Part shown: positions 26,428-35,667 of the stretch, piece by piece
Layout of the letters: every line of letters begins with the position of its first letter
How positions within the stretch are numbered: the first letter of the stretch is position 1
Assembly: GCA_023399215.1 (NCBI GenBank)
Contig: JAEWQJ010000005.1
Span: forward strand, 1 to 64,000
From: Methanobacteriota archaeon
Lineage (GTDB): Archaea > Halobacteriota > Methanosarcinia > Methanosarcinales > Methanosarcinaceae
Direction: 5' to 3'
DNA: 64,000 nucleotides
The notes under the pieces: generated by a model
Database searches by the model: none
What the model saw: the letters and a program-made list of their open reading frames with translations, nothing else
What the model was told of the DNA's origin: nothing
Made by a program: the position numbers and the translations under genes

Positions 26428-28059
26428 TTATTGCACACTTTCTTCTAGTCCTTTATTATAATAAAGGGTAAACTCCTTTCCAGGGCGTAAGGAGAAATTA
26501 TATGAGGCATATTTTTCTTCCGGAATTACCTCATACATCCTATATTTTGCAGGCACGATTATTGCATCGTATTTTGCCTTAGCCGGAGGTTCTGTATAAT
26601 ATGCTGCTTTTTCATAATCCCTTAAGTACCAGGGCAGCGGCCAGTAAAGGTTATCAGGGTCCACTACAGATATCCTTAGAGTTTCTGGCCCCCGATTGAA
26701 GCCTTCGATTTTCTCCATAACTTTTCGGATATCCGGAGATGCCTGTGAATATGTCATCAGTTCATCAGGTTCCATACTCCGGTAAAAATTTACAGAAATA
26801 CACTGGGCCAGGGATATTATTAGCGTAAGTGCCAGAATCCCCGCAACAAAGATATGATCTCTGGAATGTTTTGTCCCGGAAGTAGGGTTTTTGTCTGTTC
26901 CATAATTCATGTTTTCTGTTCCAAGTAAGTTCTTCTGTCTTCGTCCAGGTGTCTCGGAAAAAAAGTCTCCCAGATAAGCCCCTGCTAAAATCCCAAAAGG
27001 CAGGACAATGTGCACAACAAGCCAGGGGACTTTTTCCTGAAGATAGGAATAGAGCAGCAAACTCGCAACTGCCCAGTAGGAAAGAAACATGAAAAAGGAG
27101 GCATTTTCTCCTTTCTTTTTAAGGAAATGGACAATACCTGCAGTCCCAAAAATCAGAATCGGGCTTTCGTATACAAGAAGGATAGGAATATAAAAGTAAA
27201 AAGGGCCTCCTATGCGTTCAATTCTGTGCATCTCCATCCAGTGAGAAAAAGCCCTTTCCACAATTGAAAAGAGGGTTTCCGGGGTTCTGAAAAGGCTTGT
27301 GTAGAATAACATTACTATAAAAATAAAGAGAGTACCTGAGATCAGAACTTCTGGTATGAATGGGAAAATAGATGAAATTTTAAGAACAAGAGTTCTTTTA
27401 AGGCTCAGTTTTTCTTTTTTCCAGTCGGAGTAAAACCTGTACAAAGAATAAATCCCTGCATAGGCTCCGAACATGAGAATAATAAGATAGGCATTCTCTT
27501 TTGAAGATACGGCAATTGCAAGAGAGGAAGCGGCAAGTATAAGATAAGGGTATCTCTTTGGGCTGTGAAGGTTCTCAAGATAGCGAACTCCTCCTATCAC
27601 AGTGGCAAGAGTACAGAAAATAATGATTGGGTCATTTCTGAAGAACCTTGAAAAGTACACCATACTTGGAGAAAAAGAGAGCAAGAAAGCCGACCAGAGT
27701 ACACCTCTTTCTCCAAGTTCCTTCCTAAGTAAAAAGAGCAAAAGAATTGTCGCTACTCCGAAGAAGACAGGGATCAAGCGTGCTGTTGTGTCGTTTATTC
27801 CCAGAAAGTGAAAGACAACAGCAGTAGAATGAAAAAGAAAAGGGCCGTGATAAGCCGGATTATATCTATATTGTCCGGTTTCAAGAAGTTTAAGGGTAAA
27901 ACTGGCATGTACGCTTTCATCGTGATGGAACACTCGCTCTCCCAGGTCAAACAATCTTATTAACAAGGCAAAAAGGATGATTAGAAATCCGAGTATTTTG
28001 TATTTTTTTTCAGAAATTTCTGGCGAGTTTTCAGTGTTGTAATCCTGACCTTGCTGCAT
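26428..28059 (-). CDS. Agl23-like (TIGR03663) GT-C membrane glycosyltransferase family protein
   Basis: A 543-residue polytopic protein of the flippase-associated Agl23/PMT_2 group. The first luminal loop has FHHDESVHASFTLKLLETGQ, with the acidic DE pair of GT-C enzymes; further marks are RFFRNDPIIIFCTLATV and SSKENAYLIILMFG. The C-terminal soluble part (PDNLYWPLPWYLRDY) is typical. It acts at the membrane in glycan or N-glycoprotein assembly, like the YYY protein at 14.7 kb. I choose ATG 28059, preceded by GGAGGA and GGGG; the frame continues open to 28350 but overlaps the divergent MoaD-like gene and carries no membrane-protein features. Confidence 0.85.
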   Translation of the reverse strand: MQQGQDYNTENSPEISEKKYKILGFLIILFALLIRLFDLGERVFHHDESVHASFTLKLLETGQYRYNPAYHGPFLFHSTAVVFHFLGINDTTARLIPVFFGVATILLLFLLRKELGERGVLWSAFLLSFSPSMVYFSRFFRNDPIIIFCTLATVIGGVRYLENLHSPKRYPYLILAASSLAIAVSSKENAYLIILMFGAYAGIYSLYRFYSDWKKEKLSLKRTLVLKISSIFPFIPEVLISGTLFIFIVMLFYTSLFRTPETLFSIVERAFSHWMEMHRIERIGGPFYFYIPILLVYESPILIFGTAGIVHFLKKKGENASFFMFLSYWAVASLLLYSYLQEKVPWLVVHIVLPFGILAGAYLGDFFSETPGRRQKNLLGTENMNYGTDKNPTSGTKHSRDHIFVAGILALTLIISLAQCISVNFYRSMEPDELMTYSQASPDIRKVMEKIEGFNRGPETLRISVVDPDNLYWPLPWYLRDYEKAAYYTEPPAKAKYDAIIVPAKYRMYEVIPEEKYASYNFSLRPGKEFTLYYNKGLEESVQ

Positions 28060-28138
28060 TATTCCCCAAATCCTCCAGCATAGTTGCTTCTTTATGGGCA
28101 TAGATATATTTAAGGGATAGGATGAAATAGTCTCTCTC

Positions 28139-28432
28139 ATGGCTGAAGTTAAAGTCAAGTTATTTGCAAATTTGCGTGAAAAAGCAGGTACATCGGAACT
28201 GCAGCTATCGGGAGAAAAGGTTATTGATGTCCTTTTATCCCTTACTGAAAAATATCCCGAGTTGAAAAACCTAATTTTTGAGGAGCCCGAAGGAGAAAGC
28301 GAAGCTCCAGTTATGTGCGGTTCAATCAATGTCCTTATAAATGGAAACAATGCCCGGCATCTTGATGGGCTTGATACTCTTCTTTCGGATGCCGATGAGC
28401 TTGCAGTCCTGCCTCCGGTATCGGGGGGCTGA
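28139..28432 (+). CDS. MoaD/ThiS-family sulfur-carrier protein
   Basis: A 97-residue beta-grasp protein (MAEVKVKLFANLREKAGTSE at the start) ending in LPPVSGG. The terminal Gly-Gly is the site of thiocarboxylate formation. It would carry sulfur to molybdopterin/tungstopterin precursor, or serve as a SAMP-type ubiquitin-like protein, both known in archaea. It is 20 bases ahead of moeA on the same strand, which favours the molybdopterin role. It is divergent from the Agl23-like gene, with an 80-base shared promoter region. Confidence 0.9.
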   Translation: MAEVKVKLFANLREKAGTSELQLSGEKVIDVLLSLTEKYPELKNLIFEEPEGESEAPVMCGSINVLINGNNARHLDGLDTLLSDADELAVLPPVSGG

Positions 28433-28452
28433 TTTTTTCAGGAAGGACGATC

Positions 28453-29646
28453 ATGGTCAGAATATTCAAAGAACGAACCTCGGTTGATGAAGCTTTGAGA
28501 CTTTTTCTTGAGCGTATTTCTACTACAAAGAAAACAGAAGAAATCTCACTCGAAACCTGTACAGACAGGGTACTGGCAGAGGATGTGATCTCGGAAAGGA
28601 ATGTGCCACACTACCGGCGTGCAGCTATGGATGGATACGCGGTAAGGGCTTCCGACACTATGGGAGCTTCCCCTACAAATCCGGTAATGCTGCAGCTTTC
28701 TGACCAGGTAGAGGAAGGAAGTTTAACTTGGGTTCATACCGGGACTGCAGTGCCTGAAGGAGCTGATGCTGTCTTAATGGTTGAAGATACCATCACCGCA
28801 GGAAACCTTGTTGAGGTCAGGGCTCAGGTTTACCCGAATCGGAATGTGGGGCAGATTGGAGAGGACATAAAAGAAAAAGATGTTGTTTTTGAGGAAGGGC
28901 ATCTTCTTCGTCCATGCGATACTGCTGTGCTTGCATCGCTTGGACTTGACAGGGTAAAGGTTTTCCAAAAGCCTGTTGTTGCGGTTATTCCGACAGGGGA
29001 CGAGCTTGTAAGTCGTAAAAAAGGCATGGATGTACCTCCTCCGGGCATGGTGCTTGAGACTAATGGGCTGATGTCGGCTCTTTATGTGAAAAAATGGGGT
29101 GGAATTCCCCGATATCTCGATATAGTGCCTGATAACCCGGACAGTATAAAAATGGTCATAGAAGCAAACATGGATGCCGATATGATTCTTCTTTCTGGCG
29201 GAACATCAGTAGGAAAAAGAGATCGTGGCCCTGAGGTTGTGGCAGCTCTTGGAGAACTGCTCGTGCACGGCATAGGAGTCAGTCCCGGTAAACCTGCAGC
29301 CCTTGGGGTTATAAATAACGTCCCTATCGTTTGCCTACCCGGTTATCCGGTTGCCGGGCTTGTTGCCCTCAATTTCTTTGTCCGTCCTGGGATCAGGAAA
29401 CTGGCAGCAATTCCGGAGACTCCCGAGCCTATTCTTAAAAGACGCCTGGCTGCAAAGGTCAGTTCAAAAATAGGATACGTTAGTTTCATCCGTGTTGTAT
29501 TTGAAGGAGATAAGGTGCGCCCTCTTACCGGAGCTGGAGCCGGGGCGCTGAGTTCCGTTGCAAAGGCTGACGGGTATTTGCTGGTGCCAGAAAACATTGA
29601 AGGGTATGATGAAGGAGAAGAAGTGGATGTCTTCTTAATCGAATGA
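28453..29646 (+). CDS. moeA: Molybdopterin molybdenumtransferase MoeA
   Basis: A 397-residue MoeA. It inserts molybdate or tungstate into adenylated molybdopterin in the cytoplasm; Methanosarcina needs the cofactor for formylmethanofuran dehydrogenase. Motifs are RNVPHYRRAAMDGYAVRASD, HTGTAVPEGADAVLMVEDT, the MPT-binding IPTGDELV and ILLSGGTSVGKRD, and CLPGYPVAGLVA. Length and start match the family. It forms an operon with the MoaD-like gene. Confidence 0.94.
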   Translation: MVRIFKERTSVDEALRLFLERISTTKKTEEISLETCTDRVLAEDVISERNVPHYRRAAMDGYAVRASDTMGASPTNPVMLQLSDQVEEGSLTWVHTGTAVPEGADAVLMVEDTITAGNLVEVRAQVYPNRNVGQIGEDIKEKDVVFEEGHLLRPCDTAVLASLGLDRVKVFQKPVVAVIPTGDELVSRKKGMDVPPPGMVLETNGLMSALYVKKWGGIPRYLDIVPDNPDSIKMVIEANMDADMILLSGGTSVGKRDRGPEVVAALGELLVHGIGVSPGKPAALGVINNVPIVCLPGYPVAGLVALNFFVRPGIRKLAAIPETPEPILKRRLAAKVSSKIGYVSFIRVVFEGDKVRPLTGAGAGALSSVAKADGYLLVPENIEGYDEGEEVDVFLIE

Positions 29647-29883
29647 CGTTTCTGCGTTCTCTCAAAAACATCCTTTTTTCCCTTCTTTACCCTGTTTGTT
29701 GCATTCTCTTCAAATTGGATTAATGGAAAAGCGGTTCACATTTTATTTCGCCTAGTGTATATAAGCAGGCTCAAAGATTGTGAATAAATAATCCTTCCTT
29801 TCTCCATTGAAGCTCCGGAAGGAATTTTCCTCCCCTTCTGAGATAAAGTTTTATACTTCAAGGGCTAATCAAACGAAGAAAAC

Positions 29884-29955
29884 CAGAGCTAAAACGTTCA
29901 GAGCTAAATGTTCAGAGCTAAAACGTTCAGAGCTAAAACGTTCAGAGCTAAAATC
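29884..29955. repeat. Tandem 15-base repeats between moeA and crcB
   Basis: Five copies of CAGAGCTAAAACGTT (one copy is 14 bases). They lie ~35 bases upstream of the first crcB ATG. The remaining part of the 342-base spacer is AT-rich. I looked for the fluoride riboswitch fold expected before crcB and did not see it. Confidence 0.8.
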
Positions 29956-29988
29956 TAAACTTTTAAGTGATTCCCTGAGTGAAAAATA

Positions 29989-30369
29989 ATGTCTTCCATG
30001 CATAAAGACCTGGATAAGATTTTTCTCATAGGAGCTGGCGGGTTCCTTGGAGCAATATGCCGATTTTCACTCTGTGAGCTCATGGAATCGCATTTCGGTG
30101 TCCTTTCGGTAAATGTACTAGGAAGTTTTATGCTCGGCCTGATAATGTACGACACTGAGTATATTGGATTTATAGGTCCAAAAGGAAAGCTTGCTTTTGG
30201 GACCGGATTTATGGGAGCATTCACAACATTTTCGACGTTTGCAGTCCAGTCTTTTACCATGCCCTTTTTCCCTGCTCTGGAAAATATCAGTGTTAACCTG
30301 TTTCTTGCCCTGGTCGGTGTGTTCATGGGCAGGAGTACAATAAAAGCCCTTTCAGGCAGTGAGGTATAA
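29989..30369 (+). CDS. crcB: Fluoride exporter CrcB/Fluc, first subunit
   Basis: A 126-residue four-helix membrane protein of the Fluc family. It has the GAGGFLGAICRFSLCELM head, the SVNVLGSFMLGLI helix with the conserved Asn, and the pore motif GFMGAFTTFSTFA in helix 3. Fluc channels are dual-topology dimers that let fluoride leave the cell. Here a second homologue follows with an 11-base overlap, so the pair probably forms an obligate heterodimer in opposite orientations. Start is ATG 29989; a second ATG is three codons on. Confidence 0.92.
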   Translation: MSSMHKDLDKIFLIGAGGFLGAICRFSLCELMESHFGVLSVNVLGSFMLGLIMYDTEYIGFIGPKGKLAFGTGFMGAFTTFSTFAVQSFTMPFFPALENISVNLFLALVGVFMGRSTIKALSGSEV

Positions 30370-30742
30370 AGAAATGTTCTCTTTTCCAGGCATGGAAAAA
30401 CTCTTTTTAATAGGTGCAGGAGGTTTTATTGGGGCATGCCTTAGATATACGGTTTCAAGTCAGGTCCCCAGGATTAAGAACATCCCTGCAGGCACACTTA
30501 CCGTGAACCTCTTAGGGACCATTGTACTTGCCTTTCTCACTTTTTCTTCTGAGCCCCAATCTATGGTCTATCTCGTAAATATAGGAATTTTAGGTTCCTT
30601 TACCACGTTTTCTACCTTCGCATATGAAACTTTTAAATTGCTTGAAGAAGGGCAAAATTTTTCCTTTTTCCTGAATATCTTTCTTAACGTTGCACTCTGC
30701 CTCGCAGGGGTAAGCATTGCATACTTGGCCCAAAGTTTGTGA
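30359..30742 (+). CDS. crcB: Fluoride exporter CrcB/Fluc, second subunit
   Basis: A 127-residue partner of the preceding gene, overlapping it by 11 bases. It repeats the family pattern: LFLIGAGGFIGACLRYTVSS, TLTVNLLGTIVLAF and GILGSFTTFSTFAYETFKLL. Positively charged residues are distributed differently from the first copy, as expected if the two insert with opposite topology. Translation is coupled to the first copy. Confidence 0.92.
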   Translation: MRYKEMFSFPGMEKLFLIGAGGFIGACLRYTVSSQVPRIKNIPAGTLTVNLLGTIVLAFLTFSSEPQSMVYLVNIGILGSFTTFSTFAYETFKLLEEGQNFSFFLNIFLNVALCLAGVSIAYLAQSL

Positions 30743-30840
30743 GTTTAATACCGAGAGCTGGGTAGAAAAACTTTCTCTGGAAAGTATTATTCTAGGAAAG
30801 TATTCTCCTATAAAACAGATATTTTTTAAAATCGATCTAC

Positions 30841-30974
30841 AAAATCTAAAAAATTAAATTCAAAAAATTAAATTCAAAAAAGCAAATTCAAAAATTAAAT
30901 TCAAAAGATTAAATTCAAAAGATTAAATTCAAAAAGCAAATTCAAAAATTAAATTCAAAAAAATAAATTTAAAA
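30841..30974. repeat. Tandem ~14-base repeats (AAAAAATTAAATTC type)
   Basis: About nine variants of a 14-base unit ending AAATTC fill the spacer between the second crcB gene and the small basic protein gene on the other strand. No spacers, so not CRISPR. Confidence 0.8.
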
Positions 30975-30984
30975 GCCCTTATGA

Positions 30985-31158
30985 TTACTTTACAAGAGCT
31001 TTTGCAGATCTTCTGATGAAGCGCCTCTTATGACCTGAAGAACTGAAGCGCTGTGCAGGTCCTGGGTGTGCCTTTTGGGCCTGTGACTTCTGGACCTTGA
31101 TTACTCTGCCTTTTCTGCCTTTTACTTTTACCCAATCAATGCTGCCGGTTTTGCCCAT
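30985..31158 (-). CDS. 57-residue basic protein, DUF5350-like
   Basis: On the minus strand from ATG 31158: MGKTGSIDWVKVKGRKGRVI, then a Lys/Arg/Gln-rich middle with HPGPAQRFSSSGHKRRF and a basic end RRSAKALVK. It resembles the small methanogen family DUF5350. A GAGGA ribosome site lies 7 bases before the start, and codon use is normal. The high positive charge suggests RNA, ribosome or DNA binding. It is convergent with crcB across a repeat tract. The 31159-31493 spacer holds no further gene. Confidence 0.75.
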   Translation of the reverse strand: MGKTGSIDWVKVKGRKGRVIKVQKSQAQKAHPGPAQRFSSSGHKRRFIRRSAKALVK

Positions 31159-31493
31159 TATCATTCCTCGTTAAGTTTAATCTTAATTTTCTCTGAATTT
31201 ATTTGTAATTTTCATGTAATATATCCAGGTATTCGCTTATTGCTGGACACTGCCGGTTGCCGCGGATTTTTCTCTCCTCGGCAGAGTCTCAATAAACAGG
31301 TATTTAAACAGGTATTCCCTGGTTCTATAGTGTTAAGTGTTAAATCGATAATTCTCAATGATGATTGAAGAATATCTAATATTCCTTGAAGCCTGAAAGT
31401 GTGAAATTATAAATGTCATCAAGCCTTGAGTTTATGATAAAAAGAAATGCTAGTAATTAAATGTTACGGACATGAAAGTAAAATAAGGTAGAT

Positions 31494-32234
31494 TTGCAGG
31501 ATTCTTTTCTTAAAAAGGTGATTAGCGTAAAAAAGAATAACATTGAATCAAGGCTTACAGGAGCAAGGGAAGAACTTACAGGCGTAGAGGAATTTCCTGA
31601 TCCTGAATTTGTAGGCATTATTAAAGAACTGGGGTTCAGATGTGAACTCTGTGCACGTTGTTGCACCAAAGAGTTTAACGACCATGTTTTCCTGCTCGAT
31701 GCAGACCTGGCTGTTATAAGGCAGATAAATCCGGAGTCAGTTACTCCTGCTCCGTATCCTGAGTTTTGCGACCAGAAGGGCAGGTTTTATGTCTCAGGCT
31801 ACGCCTTGAAAACAAAACCTGACGGCTCCTGCATCTTCCTTGAGAATAAGCGATGTAAAATTTATGACAGGCGCCCTTCAATCTGCAGTGTCTATCCATA
31901 CATGCTTCACAGGGAAGCTGATAACTCGGGCAAGGTGGACTGGCGCCAGATAAGCGGCTTAAACGAGCATGGAAGCTATTATTCCAAACTCGAGGATTCC
32001 GAATGTGAAGCGATTGCACAGGAGACAAGGACTTATGAAGAAGCTTACCTGAGACAGATGATCGGGTTTTTTGAAGCTGTGAAGTCTCACTTCCAAAAAA
32101 ATGGCCTGAAGCACGTTCAAAGCGTATATGACCGCAGAATAAGGGAGTTCCTTAAAGGCAAATGCGAACTTGAAGTCTTTGTATATTATAACGGCAAGTT
32201 TGAAAAATGTGATCTTAAGCCCGGTACCAGTTAA
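31494..32234 (+). CDS. YkgJ-family Fe-S/zinc-binding cysteine cluster protein
   Basis: A 246-residue protein of the YkgJ (CxxCxxCC) family. The cysteines are in FRCELCARCCTKEF (residues ~49-62), then FCDQKG, SCIFLENKRCKIYDRRP and SICSVYPYML, the order typical of the family, which is thought to bind a metal cluster; the reaction is unknown. The start is a TTG at 31494 with AAGGTAG upstream; no ATG is available. It ends 33 bases from the convergent reductase gene. Confidence 0.87.
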   Translation: MQDSFLKKVISVKKNNIESRLTGAREELTGVEEFPDPEFVGIIKELGFRCELCARCCTKEFNDHVFLLDADLAVIRQINPESVTPAPYPEFCDQKGRFYVSGYALKTKPDGSCIFLENKRCKIYDRRPSICSVYPYMLHREADNSGKVDWRQISGLNEHGSYYSKLEDSECEAIAQETRTYEEAYLRQMIGFFEAVKSHFQKNGLKHVQSVYDRRIREFLKGKCELEVFVYYNGKFEKCDLKPGTS

Positions 32235-32266
32235 CAATATGGTATATTTGGACTGGCAATTTGATT

Positions 32267-32953
32267 TCATTTTGCTTTGCTTTTTACCTTCCACCTGAGA
32301 AGTATCCCTTCTTCGATTTTTTCGGCTGAAAGTAATTCTAGCTCAGGGATTTCGGCTTCAGAAAATCCTTCTCCGTCCGTAAAAGTCGGGGCTGTAGCGC
32401 CGCCTATAATAAGGTTTCCTACGAAGGTGTAAATTTCATTAACAAGGCCTGAAGAAAGCATTCCCCAATTAAGGGTTGCCCCTCCTTCTACCATAAGTGT
32501 GTTTATACCTATTTCCTTTAATTTTGCTGCAAGCTCGGTAAGGTCGACTTTCTCAGTCCCTGCCTTGATAACGAGAGCTTTTTCTTCCAGTTTTTCTATC
32601 TTTTCGGCAGGTGCAGAAGTTGAAACGGCAATTATCCTGAGTCCGTCTCCTTTTTTGAATATATCGGCATCAAGCGGAGTCCTTGCTGAACTGTCCACAA
32701 TGATCCTTACTGGATTTTCGTTTTTTCCTGCGGCTTTCCTGGCTGCTCTTCTCTTTGGAGACTTTACGGTTAAGCTTGGATCATCCGAAAGGACAGTTCC
32801 TATACCTACCATAACTGCGTCTGCCTGGGCTCGGAGTTCGTCAACCCTTTCAAAATCAAGTTTCCCGGAGATTCGGACCTGTTTCCGTTCCTTTGTTGAA
32901 AGTTTACCGTCGGCTGACATAGCAGAATTTATAAAAACAAAAGGTTTGTCCAT
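32267..32953 (-). CDS. 2,5-diamino-6-ribosylamino-pyrimidinone 5'-phosphate reductase (riboflavin/F420 pathway)
   Basis: A 228-residue RibD C-terminal-type reductase matching the archaeal stand-alone enzyme (MJ0671 type). It reduces the ribose side chain of the GTP-derived pyrimidine with NADPH on the route to riboflavin and the deazaflavin of F420. Motifs are PFVFINSAMSADGKLST, the nucleotide-binding ADAVMVGIGTVLSDDPSLTV, RIIVDSSARTPLDA and LMVEGGATLNWGML. Length is normal. The ATG at 32953 is clear. It appears to be a single gene. Confidence 0.93.
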   Translation of the reverse strand: MDKPFVFINSAMSADGKLSTKERKQVRISGKLDFERVDELRAQADAVMVGIGTVLSDDPSLTVKSPKRRAARKAAGKNENPVRIIVDSSARTPLDADIFKKGDGLRIIAVSTSAPAEKIEKLEEKALVIKAGTEKVDLTELAAKLKEIGINTLMVEGGATLNWGMLSSGLVNEIYTFVGNLIIGGATAPTFTDGEGFSEAEIPELELLSAEKIEEGILLRWKVKSKAK

Positions 32954-33146
32954 TTTTCTAGCTCCTGAAAAAAGCAGTTTTCGGAGGAGTCTCCAGGGAG
33001 AATGCCTCCTTACTGGAAAAAATTTTGAATAGACACTAATAGCCTTATTTTTCTTAAATAACTCTATTTTTCAAATAATATTATTTTTTTCTTCGCTTCA
33101 CGTTAAAAACGTTTAACGGTTCTTAGAAGCGAGATTTAATCTTAAC

Positions 33147-34001
33147 TTATTCTATTTCTATTAGGGGCTTCAGGAGGTCGTGGTCTCTCAAAAGTCCCTG
33201 AAGTTTCCGGTTTGAATTGATAATAGGAACCTGGTCAATCCTGTTCCGTTTCATTTTCCGTGCACAGTCGCTGACAGATGTAATATATGTAGCTGTGATT
33301 GGCTCCCTTATCATTATATCGTTTCCGATCATGTTGGGAACCTTAATCCTTGAGACGCTATAGTAAATGCTCATGGTGTCTCGCATCGATTCCCAGGTCC
33401 AGGCATCGTCGTCCTGACCTGCAGACATATCTGACATCTCTACACTATCTTCAATTATGCTGGCAGCAATAACGTCACGATCCGAAATTATTCCTACGAG
33501 CTCCAGGTTTGAATCAAGTACTGGGACAGCTTTAACACCTGCGAGTTCCATAATCCTGGCAGCAACGGGCAGAGGCGTTTCATTGTAAATCGCAACGACT
33601 TTCTTTTCCACGTAGTCCTTTATTGGGATATCGATGTTCATGTCTGCAATTGTGCCTATAATATCTGCCACAGTAACAAGCCCTACAAGTTTCCCGTCAT
33701 CGACTACCGGAAGCCTTCTTATGTGGTGCTCCAAAAGTAAGCGTGCTGCAGTCTGCAGATCCGATCCGGAGGATATAGTTATCGGATCACGTGTCATAAG
33801 AAGAGCCAGTTGTTCTTCTTCAGGGTTTTGTAAAAGGTTTGTCCTTGTTACAACTCCCACAACTTTGGAGTCTTTAAGTACCGGAACTCCTGATATGTGC
33901 TTGTTCTTAAGAATTTTAAGAACCTCGTCCCTTGAACCTGGAAGGGTTGCGCTTGCTACATCCCTTACCATGATATCTTCAATGAAGATGTTTTTTGGCA
34001 T
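33147..34001 (-). CDS. Four-CBS-domain protein
   Basis: A 284-residue cytoplasmic protein made of four CBS motifs: IMVRDVASATLPGSRDEVL, LMTRDPITISSGSDLQTAA, YVEKKVVAIYNETPLPVAAR and IMIREPITATYITSVSDCAR, each followed by a VPVL or VVGVVT-type strand. The linker between motifs 3 and 4 (SAGQDDDAWTWESMRDTMSI) is typical of methanogen versions. It likely senses AMP/ATP or SAM. It is downstream of the universal stress protein on the same strand, with an 85-base gap. Confidence 0.88.
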   Translation of the reverse strand: MPKNIFIEDIMVRDVASATLPGSRDEVLKILKNKHISGVPVLKDSKVVGVVTRTNLLQNPEEEQLALLMTRDPITISSGSDLQTAARLLLEHHIRRLPVVDDGKLVGLVTVADIIGTIADMNIDIPIKDYVEKKVVAIYNETPLPVAARIMELAGVKAVPVLDSNLELVGIISDRDVIAASIIEDSVEMSDMSAGQDDDAWTWESMRDTMSIYYSVSRIKVPNMIGNDIMIREPITATYITSVSDCARKMKRNRIDQVPIINSNRKLQGLLRDHDLLKPLIEIE

Positions 34002-34086
34002 GTAATCTACACCTTTGTATACTCTGAATCCTGGTTTCTTTCTCCTATAGCTTTTTTCTCAAAAGGCTTCCAATTAGCAGAAAACC

Positions 34087-34539
34087 TTAATCTTGTTTTT
34101 CACTCCGGACGACCAGGACCGGGACTTTTGAGCCTCTCACTACCTTCTCTGCAACGCTTCCCATCAGAAACCTGTCGAGCCCGGTTTTTCCGAGGGTGCC
34201 CACAACTATCAGGTCAGCGTTATTGTTTTCTGCAAAATCTATAATCTCATTACTCGGATGACCTTCCAACAGCACTTCTCTTACCTCAACTCCTGAGACT
34301 TTTCCGCGTTCCTGTACCATGGATATCGCTTTCTCCCCTTCTTCTCTCAGGGTATCATACATTGTTTCCCATCCCGCATCCATAGGTATCGAAGAAAAAG
34401 AAGTTATATCTATTACATAGAGAGCGTGAACCGTGGCCCCGCTGAGTTTTGCAATCTCAATACCGTAAGAAATAGCCTTAAGGCTGTTCTCGGATCCGTC
34501 TGTTGCAATCACTATATTCCGGTAAAATTCGCTCATCAT
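34087..34539 (-). CDS. Universal stress protein (UspA family)
   Basis: A 150-residue Usp domain. IVIATDGSENSLKAISYGIE begins the fold, and the ATP-binding motif is VGTLGKTGLDRFLMGSVAEK followed by VVRGSKVPVLVV. The G-2X-G-9X-G(S) spacing indicates an ATP-binding type. It lies 18 bases after the amidohydrolase, so they share a transcript. A second ATG directly follows the first. Confidence 0.92.
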   Translation of the reverse strand: MMSEFYRNIVIATDGSENSLKAISYGIEIAKLSGATVHALYVIDITSFSSIPMDAGWETMYDTLREEGEKAISMVQERGKVSGVEVREVLLEGHPSNEIIDFAENNNADLIVVGTLGKTGLDRFLMGSVAEKVVRGSKVPVLVVRSEKQD

Positions 34540-34557
34540 TTCTGTTCTCCATTTGCT

Positions 34558-35667
34558 TTACGAATGAAGTACTGATAGTATGTCATCGGGTCTTGCCCGT
34601 CTTGTGATTCCACTGATGGGGTTCTTTATCCCTGCAAGATTATTGGAATTTCCATTCAGGATCATGAGATTAGCTTTATTCCCCTTTTGTATCGAACCCG
34701 TAGAATCAGATCCCATTACAAAGGAACCATTAAGTGTGCAAATTTTAAATACTTGCCTGTCATCAATGGAATAAATCTTAGACATAAATTCCATTTCAGC
34801 AAACATATTTACAGAATTTAACATTACATTATCCGTTCCTGCAGCTACTTTTATCCCAGCTTCCAGCATCTCGGCAACAGGTGCAATTCCTGCTCCTGTA
34901 ATTAGGTTAGACCTCGGACAGACAACAACTGGAATCTTCGCATCAGCCACTTTTTCAAGATCTTTTTTTGTGGCATTTGTCAAATGAATCAGAAGATCTG
35001 GTTCAAGTGACAATGCTTTTTCTATGTCGCTCGTATCTTTTTCTCCGGCATGGATTGCAAAGAATTTTCTATGCTGCCGTGTGCAGGTAGCAATATTCTC
35101 CAATAGTTCGAGATCAAGGTCATTTGCTCCACTCATTCCAAGTCCGGTAGAATGTAGAAAAATTCTTCTTACTTCAGCCAGTACAACCTGAAGTGGCAGG
35201 TCAGGTTCTGTAGGTCTGCCCAGTATCATAGAATGAAGTTTAAGTCCTTCTAGAGCTTTATTCAGGGCTGCAACCCCTACAACACCCCCTTCTCTGAAAT
35301 CCGCAAAAGCACAGGTTCCGGTTTCTATCATGTCCAGCAAGGACTTTCTCATGCCCTCGATCAGGGCTTTGTATGGCGTGTCTCTTAATATCCTGTGTTT
35401 TAATCCGTCAGGAGGCTTTACAAGAGCATCCAGGTCTCTTTGAGTCCGAAATCCGGAAACTTTTCCCAGAGGAGGGTCTTTGAATACCGAGTCTCCAAGG
35501 TGAGTATGTGCATTGACAAAACAGGGAGCAATTATGTTCTTAGAGAGTGTATGCTCTTCCCCAATCTCCGTAATTATTCCTCTCTTTACGCAGATATACC
35601 CCTCAATAGGTTCCAGTTCAGGGCCTGCAATAATTGTCCCGGGAATTATCCGTTCAGTGCCGTACAT
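34558..35667 (-). CDS. Metal-dependent amidohydrolase (cytosine/SAH-deaminase-like)
   Basis: A 369-residue TIM-barrel amidohydrolase. The metal site is the NAHTHLGD motif (~residues 52-59), HAGEKDTSD (third His) and AAGTDNVML (final Asp). The flanking beta-sandwich pieces are ICVKRGIITEIGEEHTL at the start and KGNKANLMILNGN at the end. Similar archaeal enzymes deaminate cytosine-type or adenosine-type compounds, but the specificity loop is not diagnostic. It heads an operon with the Usp gene. Confidence 0.85.
   Translation of the reverse strand: MYGTERIIPGTIIAGPELEPIEGYICVKRGIITEIGEEHTLSKNIIAPCFVNAHTHLGDSVFKDPPLGKVSGFRTQRDLDALVKPPDGLKHRILRDTPYKALIEGMRKSLLDMIETGTCAFADFREGGVVGVAALNKALEGLKLHSMILGRPTEPDLPLQVVLAEVRRIFLHSTGLGMSGANDLDLELLENIATCTRQHRKFFAIHAGEKDTSDIEKALSLEPDLLIHLTNATKKDLEKVADAKIPVVVCPRSNLITGAGIAPVAEMLEAGIKVAAGTDNVMLNSVNMFAEMEFMSKIYSIDDRQVFKICTLNGSFVMGSDSTGSIQKGNKANLMILNGNSNNLAGIKNPISGITRRARPDDILSVLHS

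Noticed and set aside
26428..28350. Longer Agl23-like protein starting at 28350
   Set aside because: The extra 97 residues are antisense to the MoaD-like gene and look like a shadow; ATG 28059 has ribosome-site support.
29647..29988. Fluoride riboswitch before crcB
   Set aside because: I could not find the conserved pseudoknot pattern; only tandem repeats and AT-rich DNA are seen.
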